Source of the DNA: Candidatus Colicola equi
GTDB lineage: Bacteria; Bacteroidota; Bacteroidia; Bacteroidales; Paludibacteraceae
Assembly: GCA_018066175.1 (NCBI GenBank)
Contig: JAGHRV010000009.1
Location: forward strand, 1 to 64,000
Length of the DNA: 64,000 bases
Reading direction: 5' to 3'
Shown: piece after piece, positions 17,199-26,524 of the stretch
Numbering within the stretch: position 1 is the stretch's first letter
How the letters are laid out: every line of letters begins with the position of its first letter
Position numbers and translations under genes: made by a program
Notes under the pieces: model-generated
What the model was told of the DNA's origin: nothing
What the model saw: the letters and a program-made list of their open reading frames with translations, nothing else
The model's database searches: none

Positions 17199-20100
17199 AT
17201 GAAACATTTTAAACTTTGGAACACGGTGTGCGGATGGCTTGTATTTGCCGTAGCAGCAGCCACTTATCTCATGACGCTTGAGCCGACGGCTTCGTTCTGG
17301 GATTGTGGAGAGTTTATCTCCAGTGCGTACAAGTTGGATGTAGGTCATCCACCTGGAGCACCATTTTTTATGTTAATGGGACATTTCTTCAGCCTCTTTG
17401 CTAATGACCCCTCTCAGGTGGCATTATGCGTGAATGCTTTGTCCGGTTTGGCTTCGGCCTTTTGTATTCTCTTCCTTTTCTGGAGCATTGTGATGTTAGG
17501 TCGCAAGTTAGTGCAACCGGATACGGTAGGTAAGGGGATTGCTTTATTGGGCGCAGGAGCTGTAGGAGCATTAGCATACACCTTCTCGGATACATTCTGG
17601 TTCTCAGCCGTAGAGGGTGAGGTATATGCCTCCAGTTCGTTATTCACAGCCGTTGTAGTGTGGCTTATCCTTAAATGGGACGAGCAAGCAGACGAAGAGG
17701 GTAGCGATCGCTGGTTGATACTGATTATGTACCTAATGGGATTGAGTATAGGTGTGCACTTGCTGAACCTATTGACTATTCCTGCCATCGTGATGGTTTA
17801 TTACTTCCGTAAGTACGAGTTTACGTGGAAGGGAGCCATTCAAGCCTTTGTGCTGAGTTGTGTGCTGTTGGCAGTTATTTTGTATGGTATTATCCCTGGT
17901 TTCCCGACGGTAGCCGGTTGGTTTGAATTGCTCTTTACCAATGTATTTGGCTGTCCGTTCAATACCGGATTGCTGGTATATTTAGTGTTAGTAGCCGGTC
18001 TCTTGGGATGGGGAATATGGCATACGTATAAGAAATTAGAGGCGAATTACACGCAGAAGATGCGTTGGGTTCATACCGGATTGACGATGGTTGCAGTCAT
18101 TTTGGTGGGCTATTTCAGTTACGCTGTGATTGTGATTCGTTCCAATGCCGATACGCCAATGGATCAAAACTCTCCGGATAATGTGTTTGCTCTTAAGTCT
18201 TATCTCAATCGTGAACAGTACGGCGATAGACCTTTGTTGTATGGTCAGACCTACAATGCTCCGGTTAAGTTGGAAATAAAAGGCAATATGTGCATTCCGA
18301 TAGAGACTAAAGGTGCCGCACAATATGCTCCGGCTCCTCAGAAAGAAGGGGAGAAAGACCGCTATGTGGTAACCGGATATAAGACGAATTATGAGTTCAT
18401 GGATGAGTTCAAGATGCTCTTCCCGCGCATGTATTCGCCACAAGGCTCTCACGTTAGTGCATATAAGCAATGGGCCGAAGTGAAGGGCCGTCGCGTGAGA
18501 TATGACTATTGCGGACAAAAGAAGACGGAGTATTGTCCTACTTTTGTGGAGAATATGCGATTCTTCTTCCGCTATCAAGTCAATTTCATGTATTGGCGTT
18601 ATTTCATGTGGAATTTCTCCGGTCGTCAGAATGACTTGCAGAGTTATGGTGACATCACCAAGGGCAATTGGCTTACCGGTTTCAAGTGGTTGGATAATGC
18701 TCGTTTGGGTGATCAGGATAAGTTGCCAACCGATTTGAGAGAGAACAAGGGCCACAATGTGTACTATATGTTGCCGCTGATTTTGGGTATTATTGGTATT
18801 GTATGGCAATTAGGCAAAAAGAATGGTGGCGGTATGAACTTCACAATCACTTTCTTGCTCTTCTTCCTGACCGGTTTGGCTATTGTTATTTACCTTAACC
18901 AAACGCCGTATCAGCCTCGTGAGCGAGACTATGCGTATGCCGGCAGTTTTTATGCGTTCTCCATTTGGATTGGTTTATCCGTATTGGCCTTGTATGAATG
19001 GTTAACTGTTAAGTTGCAGGACGAACGTGCCAAAACAGCGATGGCTGCTGTAGTGACGGTTGTTTGCTTATTGGTGCCTGCACAAATGGCCAGCCAAAAC
19101 TGGGATGACCATGACCGTTCGGATCGATATAGTTGCAGAGACTTTGGTGCCAACTACCTGCGCTCCTGCGAGAAAGATGCCATTATCTTCTCTAATGGTG
19201 ACAATGATACCTTCCCCTTGTGGTATAATCAGGAGGTAGAAGGTGAAGGTGCAGATATGCGTGTATGTAACCTCAGTTACCTGCAAACCGACTGGTATAT
19301 CGCTCAGATGAAGCGTCCGTATTACGAGAGTTCGGCACTGCCTATTAACTGGGAATATAAGGATTATATGCCTGGGGCTAACGAGGTTGTGATGACGGAG
19401 AATAGGATAGGGCAGCCTATTTCGGTAGAGCAGGCCTTTGAGTTTGTTCGTTCAGACGATCCTCGTACCAAGCGCGACGGTGATAATTACATTCCCAGCA
19501 ATCAGTTGTATATCAATAATCCCGGAGGCGAATCTATTCCTATTCGTTCTGCCCGTCGTTATACGCGTAGCGAGATGATGATTATGGAAATGCTCCAAAA
19601 CATTGCTAATGATGGTTGGAAACGTCCTATCTATTTCGCAGTAACGGTTGGTGGCGATTATTACTTAGGTCTAGAACCCTATTTTGAGAATTGTGGTATG
19701 GCCTACCGTGTGACGCCTACTCGTAGCGAGGATGGTCAAGAGCGTGTTAATACGGAAGTGATGTATGATAATATGATGCATAAGTTCCGTTATGGCAATA
19801 TGAATAAGCCCGGTATCTATATTGATGAGAACCTGATGCGTATGTGCCGCACTCACCGTATGATGTTTGCTCAATTAGCAGAAGCATTGGTGCGTGAAGG
19901 TCAACGCGAAAAGGCTATTGAAGTATTGGATTACGCGGACGAGATGCTGCCCGGGTATAATGTGCCGTATGAAACGACCAGTATATCTATGGCATCGTTG
20001 TATTACTTCTTAAAGGAAACAGATAAAGCTAATCGTCTAATGTGTGCTGTGGCCGATAACTGTGTTGAGTATTTAGACTGGGCTCAGTCGTTAGACCGCG

Positions 20101-20237
20101 AGCATCGCAAGGCTGCCGACCAAGTGTTGCGTCAACAAGCTTCAATCTTGGAGTATATATGCCGCAATATGGTGTCGTATGGTCAGCGTGATTTGGCTGA
20201 GTCATATATGAATAAATTGAATGAGAGTGGATACTAA
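17199..20237 (+). CDS. DUF2723 polytopic membrane protein, GT-C glycosyltransferase-like
   Basis: 1012 residues. The N-terminal half has about 10-12 membrane segments. The DUF2723 signature SFWDCGEFISSAYKLDVGHP (about residues 33-52) carries an acidic residue pair early in the first large loop, as in GT-C enzymes that transfer sugars from lipid-phosphate donors. The C-terminal half is soluble and ends in helical repeats (ALVREGQREKAIEVLDYADE, TPR-like). The family is widespread in Bacteroidetes and often thought to take part in protein O-glycosylation; that is not proven here. It overlaps the CobW gene by 17 bases. Confidence 0.85.
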   Translation: MKHFKLWNTVCGWLVFAVAAATYLMTLEPTASFWDCGEFISSAYKLDVGHPPGAPFFMLMGHFFSLFANDPSQVALCVNALSGLASAFCILFLFWSIVMLGRKLVQPDTVGKGIALLGAGAVGALAYTFSDTFWFSAVEGEVYASSSLFTAVVVWLILKWDEQADEEGSDRWLILIMYLMGLSIGVHLLNLLTIPAIVMVYYFRKYEFTWKGAIQAFVLSCVLLAVILYGIIPGFPTVAGWFELLFTNVFGCPFNTGLLVYLVLVAGLLGWGIWHTYKKLEANYTQKMRWVHTGLTMVAVILVGYFSYAVIVIRSNADTPMDQNSPDNVFALKSYLNREQYGDRPLLYGQTYNAPVKLEIKGNMCIPIETKGAAQYAPAPQKEGEKDRYVVTGYKTNYEFMDEFKMLFPRMYSPQGSHVSAYKQWAEVKGRRVRYDYCGQKKTEYCPTFVENMRFFFRYQVNFMYWRYFMWNFSGRQNDLQSYGDITKGNWLTGFKWLDNARLGDQDKLPTDLRENKGHNVYYMLPLILGIIGIVWQLGKKNGGGMNFTITFLLFFLTGLAIVIYLNQTPYQPRERDYAYAGSFYAFSIWIGLSVLALYEWLTVKLQDERAKTAMAAVVTVVCLLVPAQMASQNWDDHDRSDRYSCRDFGANYLRSCEKDAIIFSNGDNDTFPLWYNQEVEGEGADMRVCNLSYLQTDWYIAQMKRPYYESSALPINWEYKDYMPGANEVVMTENRIGQPISVEQAFEFVRSDDPRTKRDGDNYIPSNQLYINNPGGESIPIRSARRYTRSEMMIMEMLQNIANDGWKRPIYFAVTVGGDYYLGLEPYFENCGMAYRVTPTRSEDGQERVNTEVMYDNMMHKFRYGNMNKPGIYIDENLMRMCRTHRMMFAQLAEALVREGQREKAIEVLDYADEMLPGYNVPYETTSISMASLYYFLKETDKANRLMCAVADNCVEYLDWAQSLDREHRKAADQVLRQQASILEYICRNMVSYGQRDLAESYMNKLNESGY

Positions 20238-21357
20238 TATTCCTGTATTGCTGCTGACCGGTTATTTAGGCAGTGGCAAGACCACCTTACTGAACCGAAT
20301 CCTTGCCAATCAGGCAGGGATTCGATTTGCCGTCATAGTGAATGACATCGGTGAGGTTAATGTGGATGCAGCGTTGATAGAGAAAGGCGGCATCGTAAAT
20401 TCGAAGGATGATAACCTTTTGTCTTTGACCAATGGGTGCATTTGTTGCACACTCAAGATGGATATGGTGCAGCAGTTGCATGACTTATGCACAGCCGGTA
20501 AATTCGATTATATCGTGATTGAAGCCAGCGGCATTTGTGAGCCTGCTCCTATTGCTCAAACCATTTGCTCGTATCGTAAGATGGTGCCATTTACAGAGGA
20601 TCCGGCACCTAAATTGGATTGTATCGTGAGTGTGGTGGATGCATTACGTCTCAAGGATGAATTCCAAATGGGTGATGAGCTCAAGCGGACAGACTTGGGT
20701 GAGGATGATCTGGCTAGTCTGGTGATTCAGCAGATAGAGTTCTGTAATATCATCTTACTTAATAAATCCAAGGAGTTGAGTTCGGAAGAGCTGAGTTATG
20801 TAAAGGAAGTGATTCGTGCCATCCAGCCTACGGCTGAGATTATAGAAACGAATTATTGTGATGTGCCGTTTGATAAGATTCTTAATACTCATTCCTTCAG
20901 TTTTGATGCTGTTGCCGGCTCCGCAGCTTGGTTACAAGGTGTAGAAGGCGATGTAGAGATGGAGAATGAGGAGGAAGGTGAGGCGTATGAATATGGCATA
21001 GATACCTTTGTGTACTACCAGCGCAAACCTTTTAATTTAGGTCGTTTTGATGATTTCGTAGCCCGCTTATGGCCTAAGAGTGTTATTCGATGCAAGGGTA
21101 TGTGTTACTTTGATTCGGAATACGACATGTGCTATTTGTTTGAGCAGGCCGGTAAGCAGTTTAACCTCAAGCAATGTGGTGAGTTTTATGCCACGATGCC
21201 CAAGGAAGAACTGATGCAGGCTTTAGCGCATGACCCTATCCTGCAACGCGACTGGGACGAACAATACGGAGATCGTATGCAAAAACTCGTCTTTATCGGT
21301 CAAAACATGGATAAAGAAGCCATCATCCAAGCGTTAGATAATTGTTTAGCTTATTAA
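20221..21357 (+). CDS. CobW/COG0523-type GTP-binding metallochaperone
   Basis: 378 residues. The N-terminal P-loop GYLGSGKTTLLNRIL (residues 14-28) and the metal-binding motif GCICCTLKMDM (CxCC, about 77-87) define the family, followed by an NKSKEL GTPase motif. The CobW C-terminal domain occupies the last 120 residues. These proteins deliver Zn or another transition metal to client enzymes. No Zur-like operator was noticed upstream, and the gene begins inside the end of the DUF2723 frame, so it is transcribed with it. The client is unknown. Confidence 0.87.
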   Translation: MRVDTNIPVLLLTGYLGSGKTTLLNRILANQAGIRFAVIVNDIGEVNVDAALIEKGGIVNSKDDNLLSLTNGCICCTLKMDMVQQLHDLCTAGKFDYIVIEASGICEPAPIAQTICSYRKMVPFTEDPAPKLDCIVSVVDALRLKDEFQMGDELKRTDLGEDDLASLVIQQIEFCNIILLNKSKELSSEELSYVKEVIRAIQPTAEIIETNYCDVPFDKILNTHSFSFDAVAGSAAWLQGVEGDVEMENEEEGEAYEYGIDTFVYYQRKPFNLGRFDDFVARLWPKSVIRCKGMCYFDSEYDMCYLFEQAGKQFNLKQCGEFYATMPKEELMQALAHDPILQRDWDEQYGDRMQKLVFIGQNMDKEAIIQALDNCLAY

Positions 21358-21375
21358 GTAAAAAGCGAAATAGAT

Positions 21376-21415
21376 ATTCTATCTACGAGTTAATCTAATT
21401 GCTCGTAGATAGAAT
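21376..21415. terminator. Shared terminator hairpin inside the end of the convergent gene
   Basis: Perfect 14-base stem (21376-21389 with 21402-21415), 12-base loop, then TTTTT on the plus strand. It terminates the CobW unit. Its right arm and loop encode the last residues (IYEQLD) and stop codon of the dehydratase gene on the minus strand. Confidence 0.85.
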
Positions 21416-23324
21416 TTTTTGATATAAACTCAGGAACGATCTCCTTCATTTTCTTGACTGTCGTCATGGCATTGTGGGTATTGCTAGTGGATATAATTTC
21501 CTCCACCGCCTTATTGACGGTCTCGTAATCCATCTCGCGTACACGTGCAATCATAATCTTGTCATTTTTGGTAGGTAGGGTCGTTTCCTTTTGGTTGAGA
21601 ACTTCCTCGTATAGTTTCTCTCCGGGACGCAGTCCGGTGAAGATAATAGGTATGTCTTTATCCGGTTGATATCCTGCTAATCGAATCATATTGCGTGCTA
21701 ATTCCAAGATGCGCACCGGTTTGCCCATATCAAATACGAAGATCTCACCACCATCGCCCAAGGTAGCAGCTTCCATTACGAGAGTGCAAGCCTCGGGTAT
21801 CGTCATGAAGAAACGAATTATATCGGGGTGAGTCACTGTAACCGGTCCACCGGCAGCAATCTGTTTTTTGAAGTAAGGAATGACAGAGCCGTTTGATCCA
21901 AGTACGTTTCCAAATCGCGTAGTAATGAACTTAGTATGCGTAGGTTGGGAAGAGGCTAACTGACGATCCAAAGCTTGTACATAAATCTCGGCGATTCGTT
22001 TAGAAGCCCCCATCACATTCGTTGGATTAACGGCCTTGTCCGTAGATATCATTACAAAACGATCAACATTGTATTTAACGGCTAAGTCCGCTATGTTCTT
22101 GGTGCCTAGCACATTGGCCAAAATGGCTTCATTAGGATATTCTTCCATGAGTGGTACATGCTTGTAAGCGGCTGCATGGAAGACGATGGAAGGATGATAT
22201 TCCTTAAATATTTGTTCTGCACGTTGTTTGTTTCGTACATCACCAATAACAGACATTAAACCGATTTCAGGATATTGGTCTTTGAGTTCTAAACGCAAAT
22301 CATGTAGGGCAGATTCGGCTTGGTCTAATAGTACGACTAAGGCAGGGTTGAATTTGATGATTTGTCGCACCAATTCGCTGCCTATGCTGCCTGCCGCTCC
22401 GGTAACTAACACCACTTGGTGAGCAATAATAGCAGATACATTATTGGTATCAATCTTAATGATAGGCCGCTCCAGTAAGTTTTCAATTTGCATAGACTCA
22501 ATTCGTCCAATACGAGCATGGCTTTCAGCTTCCTTATCCCAGTTACAAATAGAAGGAGTAGTGAGAATATGGATGTTATGTTGCAAGAAGAACTCCAAAT
22601 CGGTTGAGGGATTGATTTCATGCATTTTAGTAGGTGATACAATCACATCATGTACGTTTTTGCGTTGCAGGACGTTCAATAAACTATCATCCAATTGGTA
22701 CACATCCAATCCTTGTATGGAAAAGTGCTTATTATCTTTCGCATCCGTGATGAATCCTACTGGTAGGTAGTTGGAATCGCTTCCAGAACTGCGTAGCATC
22801 TTGGCTATGGCCAATCCGGCTGATTTCGTACCATAAATCATTACGCGCTTATGATATCCGCCACGTTGTACCAGTACATCATAGATTGTTTTTACACCAA
22901 CACGAAGGCAGAAAAGTAGAACAAAAGCAGTTGGCAAATAAATGAGGAGTGTGGAGGATAAGAACGGCTTAACATCTCCAAATAATTTGCATAACAGATT
23001 AGTAATGAGTATTAAACCGGAAGTTAGAATAATTGCCATCAGCACCTTGATGATATCTATAAAGGTGGAATAGCGAATGATTCCTGCATAGGTGCGGAAA
23101 ATTATAAAACTAATCAGTTGAACCGCTACGATGATTATTGCTTGCTGCCACATGGGAAGGAGAAGGCTAGTGACTTGGTAGCGAATGAGGCTGCTGCCAA
23201 TAGCAAAACTAATGATACAGGCAATTAAACATAGGAATGTATCGACCAATAGTACTCCCCATCGTGGAGCGTATTTTAGTTCAGGAATGTGAGCCAAAAA
23301 ATTAGATGAGTTTTGATTTCCCAT
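21390..23324 (-). CDS. Nucleotide-sugar 4,6-dehydratase, membrane-bound PglF/WbpM/CapD type
   Basis: 644 residues. Four N-terminal membrane segments (to about residue 130), a CoA-binding-like middle domain, then an extended SDR domain with TGAAGSIGSELVRQI (about 307-321). STDKAVNPTNVMGASKR replaces the usual YxxxK with MxxxK, the hallmark of PglF/WbpM UDP-GlcNAc 4,6-dehydratases. The predicted product is UDP-4-keto-6-deoxy-GlcNAc, the substrate for the aminotransferase encoded just upstream. It is the last gene of the 11-gene unit; its stop codon lies in the shared terminator hairpin. Confidence 0.88.
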   Translation of the reverse strand: MGNQNSSNFLAHIPELKYAPRWGVLLVDTFLCLIACIISFAIGSSLIRYQVTSLLLPMWQQAIIIVAVQLISFIIFRTYAGIIRYSTFIDIIKVLMAIILTSGLILITNLLCKLFGDVKPFLSSTLLIYLPTAFVLLFCLRVGVKTIYDVLVQRGGYHKRVMIYGTKSAGLAIAKMLRSSGSDSNYLPVGFITDAKDNKHFSIQGLDVYQLDDSLLNVLQRKNVHDVIVSPTKMHEINPSTDLEFFLQHNIHILTTPSICNWDKEAESHARIGRIESMQIENLLERPIIKIDTNNVSAIIAHQVVLVTGAAGSIGSELVRQIIKFNPALVVLLDQAESALHDLRLELKDQYPEIGLMSVIGDVRNKQRAEQIFKEYHPSIVFHAAAYKHVPLMEEYPNEAILANVLGTKNIADLAVKYNVDRFVMISTDKAVNPTNVMGASKRIAEIYVQALDRQLASSQPTHTKFITTRFGNVLGSNGSVIPYFKKQIAAGGPVTVTHPDIIRFFMTIPEACTLVMEAATLGDGGEIFVFDMGKPVRILELARNMIRLAGYQPDKDIPIIFTGLRPGEKLYEEVLNQKETTLPTKNDKIMIARVREMDYETVNKAVEEIISTSNTHNAMTTVKKMKEIVPEFISKNSIYEQLD

Positions 23325-23329
23325 AGATA

Positions 23330-24574
23330 TTATTTTTCAATTGCAGATAGAATGGTGTTGATAATATAATGTACGTCATCATCCGTGACCATTGGTCCTG
23401 ATGGCAGACATAGTCCGGTTAGGAAGAGTGTTTCGCTTATGCCATTGGTATAAGCTGGGGCATCCTTATAAACAGGCTGTTTATGCATTGGTTTCCACAG
23501 TGGTCGTGCTTCAATATTGGCCTGGTCCAAGTATATGCGCAGGGCTTCAACGTTCGTATTGGGTTGGCAATTAGTGGACAATGTGTTGTTTGCATGCGTT
23601 GTACAACCTACGCCGCCTATTGCCTCGGTGACTGTCGATTGGTAGGCTTGGTTCTGACCTTTGATACGAATAGACGGGTCAAGTAGGATGGTATTGAGCC
23701 AAAAATTACTTTCGTAATCAGCATTGGGATTATCGTGGAAAGTGATACCAGGAATGGTAGCAAAGGCCGCTTTATAGAGTTTTGCTATATGTTGATGATG
23801 ACGAATATGGTCATCAAGAACGGTCATTTGACCTCTGCCAATTCCTGCGCATATATTACTAAGACGGTAATTATATCCAATGGTTTCGTGTTGGTAATAC
23901 GGATAAGTTTCTCGCGCCTGCGTGGCATACCACATGATGGTTTGTTTAGCAGCTTCGTTAGGACATATTAGTGCACCACCACCGGAAGTGGTAATCATTT
24001 TGTTGCCATTAAAGGATAGAATACCATATTCGCCAAACGTGCCGAGTATTTGTCCTTTGTATCTTGCCCCTAATCCTTCGGCAGCATCTTCAATAACAGG
24101 AATACTATACCGATTAGCAATGGTCATGATTTCTTCAATACGATATGGCATACCATATAGGGCAACTACGATGATAGCTTTAGGATAATGTCCCGTAATA
24201 GCTTTGCGATCCAGAATAGCTTGTTCCAAAAGGGTAGGATCCATATTCCATGATTCTTTTTCTGAATCAATGAACACAGGTGTGGCGCCTAAGTAGGTAA
24301 TCGGATTGGAAGATGCGCAGAAGGTGAAGGACTGAACGCATACTTCGTCTCCTGCCTTGACGCCACAAGCGATGAGTGCAAGATGCACAGCAGCGGTGCC
24401 TGAAGAAAGGGCTACGACTTGTTTGTTCTGACCGACAAATAGCTGCAGATCATTTTCAAACGCATTTACATTGGGTCCCAAAGGCACTACCCAATTGGAA
24501 TCAAATGCTTCTTGTATGTACTGTTGTTCTTTGCCACTCATGTGAGCAAGGCAGAGGTATATTCGTTTATTCAT
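23330..24574 (-). CDS. PLP aminotransferase for 4-amino-4,6-dideoxy sugar (DegT family, PglE-like)
   Basis: 414 residues from ATG 24574 (MNKRIYLCLAHMSGKEQQYI). DegT/DnrJ/EryC1/StrS aminotransferase with the PLP-lysine motif SFNGNKMITTSGGGAL, EDAAEGLGARYKG, and ALSSGTAAVHLALIACG. The sequence around the lysine and MSGKEQ resembles PglE, which aminates UDP-4-keto-6-deoxy-GlcNAc at C4. Longer upstream codons (to 24649) would overlap the PglC-like gene; ATG 24574 follows its stop by 4 bases. The adjacent dehydratase supports this substrate. Confidence 0.87.
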   Translation of the reverse strand: MNKRIYLCLAHMSGKEQQYIQEAFDSNWVVPLGPNVNAFENDLQLFVGQNKQVVALSSGTAAVHLALIACGVKAGDEVCVQSFTFCASSNPITYLGATPVFIDSEKESWNMDPTLLEQAILDRKAITGHYPKAIIVVALYGMPYRIEEIMTIANRYSIPVIEDAAEGLGARYKGQILGTFGEYGILSFNGNKMITTSGGGALICPNEAAKQTIMWYATQARETYPYYQHETIGYNYRLSNICAGIGRGQMTVLDDHIRHHQHIAKLYKAAFATIPGITFHDNPNADYESNFWLNTILLDPSIRIKGQNQAYQSTVTEAIGGVGCTTHANNTLSTNCQPNTNVEALRIYLDQANIEARPLWKPMHKQPVYKDAPAYTNGISETLFLTGLCLPSGPMVTDDDVHYIINTILSAIEK

Positions 24575-24578
24575 GTCG

Positions 24579-25199
24579 TTAGTTATGTCCATTAAATAGT
24601 TCGGCTGATGCCGTTCCTTGATGACTAATTCCCTCGCGATGAAGGACATTATGGATAGTCATTTGTATGATTTTGCAATCCAATGTAAAGGATAGGTGAT
24701 CTACATACCATACATCGTATTCAAATTTCTTAGTATGAGTGATAGCATTTCTGCCATTCACTTGTGCCCAACCTGTTATTCCTGGCCGCACATCGTGGCG
24801 ACGCATCTGTTCTGGGGTATAGATGGATAGGTACTGCACTAATAGAGGACGTGGTCCAATGAGTGCCATATCGCCAATCAGTACATTAATTAGTTGTGGC
24901 AGTTCATCAATCGACCATGAGCGAATGATTTTACCCAAAGGAGTGATACGTTGTTCATCCGGTAGTAATTGCCCCTGTTCGTTCCGTTTGTCCGTCATTG
25001 TCTTGAATTTGATGACTTTAAAGATGCGTCCATGCCATCCTGGTCTCTCTTGGGTGAAGAACGCTCCGGCGCCTTTGTTCACAACGAGTAGCAGCAGCGT
25101 AATCAGTAGCAGAATGGGGCATAAAAAAGATAGTGCCATAAAGGCAATAACGAAGTCTAATATGCGTTTGATACAGTGCTTATACATGATTGAAGGCAT
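24579..25199 (-). CDS. Initiating phosphoglycosyltransferase (PglC/WcaJ family)
   Basis: 206 residues, the short monotopic form. One re-entrant membrane helix (LDFVIAFMALSFLCPILLLI) is followed by the catalytic domain with RPGWHGRIFKVIKFKTMTD, the Asp-Glu dyad in DELPQLINVLIGDMALIGPR, and PGITGWAQVNGRNAI. Such enzymes transfer a sugar-1-phosphate from a UDP-sugar to undecaprenyl phosphate, starting glycan assembly. The order dehydratase, aminotransferase, PglC suggests its donor is the modified amino sugar made here. A second in-frame ATG (25187, MYKHCIKR) is an equally plausible start. Confidence 0.87.
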   Translation of the reverse strand: MPSIMYKHCIKRILDFVIAFMALSFLCPILLLITLLLLVVNKGAGAFFTQERPGWHGRIFKVIKFKTMTDKRNEQGQLLPDEQRITPLGKIIRSWSIDELPQLINVLIGDMALIGPRPLLVQYLSIYTPEQMRRHDVRPGITGWAQVNGRNAITHTKKFEYDVWYVDHLSFTLDCKIIQMTIHNVLHREGISHQGTASAELFNGHN

Positions 25200-25213
25200 C
25201 GCGTAAACTCATT

Positions 25214-26275
25214 TTATATTTCAATTAGTGTAGGGATAATTACATCATGGCACGGAAGAATCATCGTGCTCCAACTCAGTCCTAATCCGAACGAAGAACA
25301 AAGTAAGTGTGTGGTTTGGGATGACCGAAGTGTGTCGGCAATGCGAGTAACCATGAGTGATGGTATACTAGCTCCGCCTAGATTACCGAATTCTTCTAAG
25401 TTATAGGGCACTTTTTCTATGGAGAGTTTAAGTTTTTTTACAATACGATTAACAATCATCTTATTGGCCTGATGGATGAGCACATAGTCAAAGTCTTGTA
25501 TGTTGATGTCAAAATCTTTAAGTAGTTGCTCAATGGACTTAGGCGGACGTGAGATAGCAAAGGTAAAAACAGACATTCCATCAATCATCGTATCTTTGGG
25601 CCTACGTATGATACCATTACCAAAATCAGTATAGTCAAAAGATTGTTCGCTAATAGGATGTCTAAATCCTCCATGAGGTGTCATCAATGCAGCACTCTCG
25701 CTGCCTAATGTGTTGAAATCAATGATGATATCTTCGCTCGTTGTGTCGTATTCAAGAGCAATTGCACTTCCTCCATCTCCAAAGAGGGGAACTCGACTTT
25801 TGTCTTTCATTGATCCCATTCGTAATGCTGTATCGCCAATCAGCAAGATGGCACGATGTATATTGCCAGATGACAACATGTTACCTGCAACATTTATTGC
25901 ATACATCGTTCCACAGCATCCCATTGGTATATCTAAGCAGAAGCATTGTTGGGATAGCCCTAAGCGGTCTTGAAGCAAACATGAGGTGGGGGGAGTAGGG
26001 AAGTAGTCGCCTGTAACCGATTCAAAAACGAGCATGTCAATACTTTCTTTGGCCCAACCTAATTCTGCAATCAGTTTTTCTGCCGCTGCTTGACATAGGT
26101 CTGAGGCACATAGGGAAGCGTTCCCTAATCGACGTTCTTTAATGCCGACTGTTTCGTCAAAGAGTTTAGATTCTTCTTCATTGAGAAGGCCTAATTCAAT
26201 GGTCTTGGTTTTATGTTTAGGGACTGATAGACTGACCCCTGCCACACGTACATTTTTAATTATCCAACGAGCCAT
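25214..26275 (-). CDS. Ketoacyl-ACP synthase III-like enzyme (second copy)
   Basis: 353 residues. FabH-fold thiolase with the catalytic Cys in DIPMGCCGTMYA (C120), His in LIHQANKM (H268) and Asn in FGNLGGASIP (N298), so the triad is intact. KAS III enzymes condense an acyl-CoA with malonyl-ACP, or act as acyl transferases in special pathways. GCCG has a second cysteine after the catalytic one, unlike the GCSG of the copy at 29300. It lies 7 bases after an ACP gene and ahead of the sugar genes. Housekeeping FabH is unlikely because of this context; the substrate is unknown. Confidence 0.85.
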   Translation of the reverse strand: MARWIIKNVRVAGVSLSVPKHKTKTIELGLLNEEESKLFDETVGIKERRLGNASLCASDLCQAAAEKLIAELGWAKESIDMLVFESVTGDYFPTPPTSCLLQDRLGLSQQCFCLDIPMGCCGTMYAINVAGNMLSSGNIHRAILLIGDTALRMGSMKDKSRVPLFGDGGSAIALEYDTTSEDIIIDFNTLGSESAALMTPHGGFRHPISEQSFDYTDFGNGIIRRPKDTMIDGMSVFTFAISRPPKSIEQLLKDFDINIQDFDYVLIHQANKMIVNRIVKKLKLSIEKVPYNLEEFGNLGGASIPSLMVTRIADTLRSSQTTHLLCSSFGLGLSWSTMILPCHDVIIPTLIEI

Positions 26276-26282
26276 AATGATG

Positions 26283-26522
26283 TTAGCATTCTATGCCATA
26301 TTTAGATAGAATATTTTTTCCTGCAATGTAGGATGTGCAGGCCATTATATCTTCGGGGTCCAACATAATATTAAACTCATCTTCCATTAGCGATACAATA
26401 TTGAGTTGATGCACCGAGTCCCAATCAGGAACGTTTTGTTTGCTGAAATGCTCATTTAGTTGCTCAATAGTTGCACCAAATACTTGAATGTAAATATTGT
26501 TGTATTTATCTATGTTACACAT
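26283..26522 (-). CDS. Acyl carrier protein (second copy)
   Basis: 79 residues, ACP size. The phosphopantetheine site is DWDSVHQLNIV (Ser36), followed by LMEDEFNIMLDPEDI as in ACP helix 2-3. The N-terminus is unusual for an ACP (MCNIDKYNNIYIQVFGATIE). It lies between the AMP ligase (2-base gap) and a KAS III, so it probably carries the acyl group of this module and not general fatty acid synthesis. Confidence 0.83.
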   Translation of the reverse strand: MCNIDKYNNIYIQVFGATIEQLNEHFSKQNVPDWDSVHQLNIVSLMEDEFNIMLDPEDIMACTSYIAGKNILSKYGIEC

Positions 26523-26524
26523 AC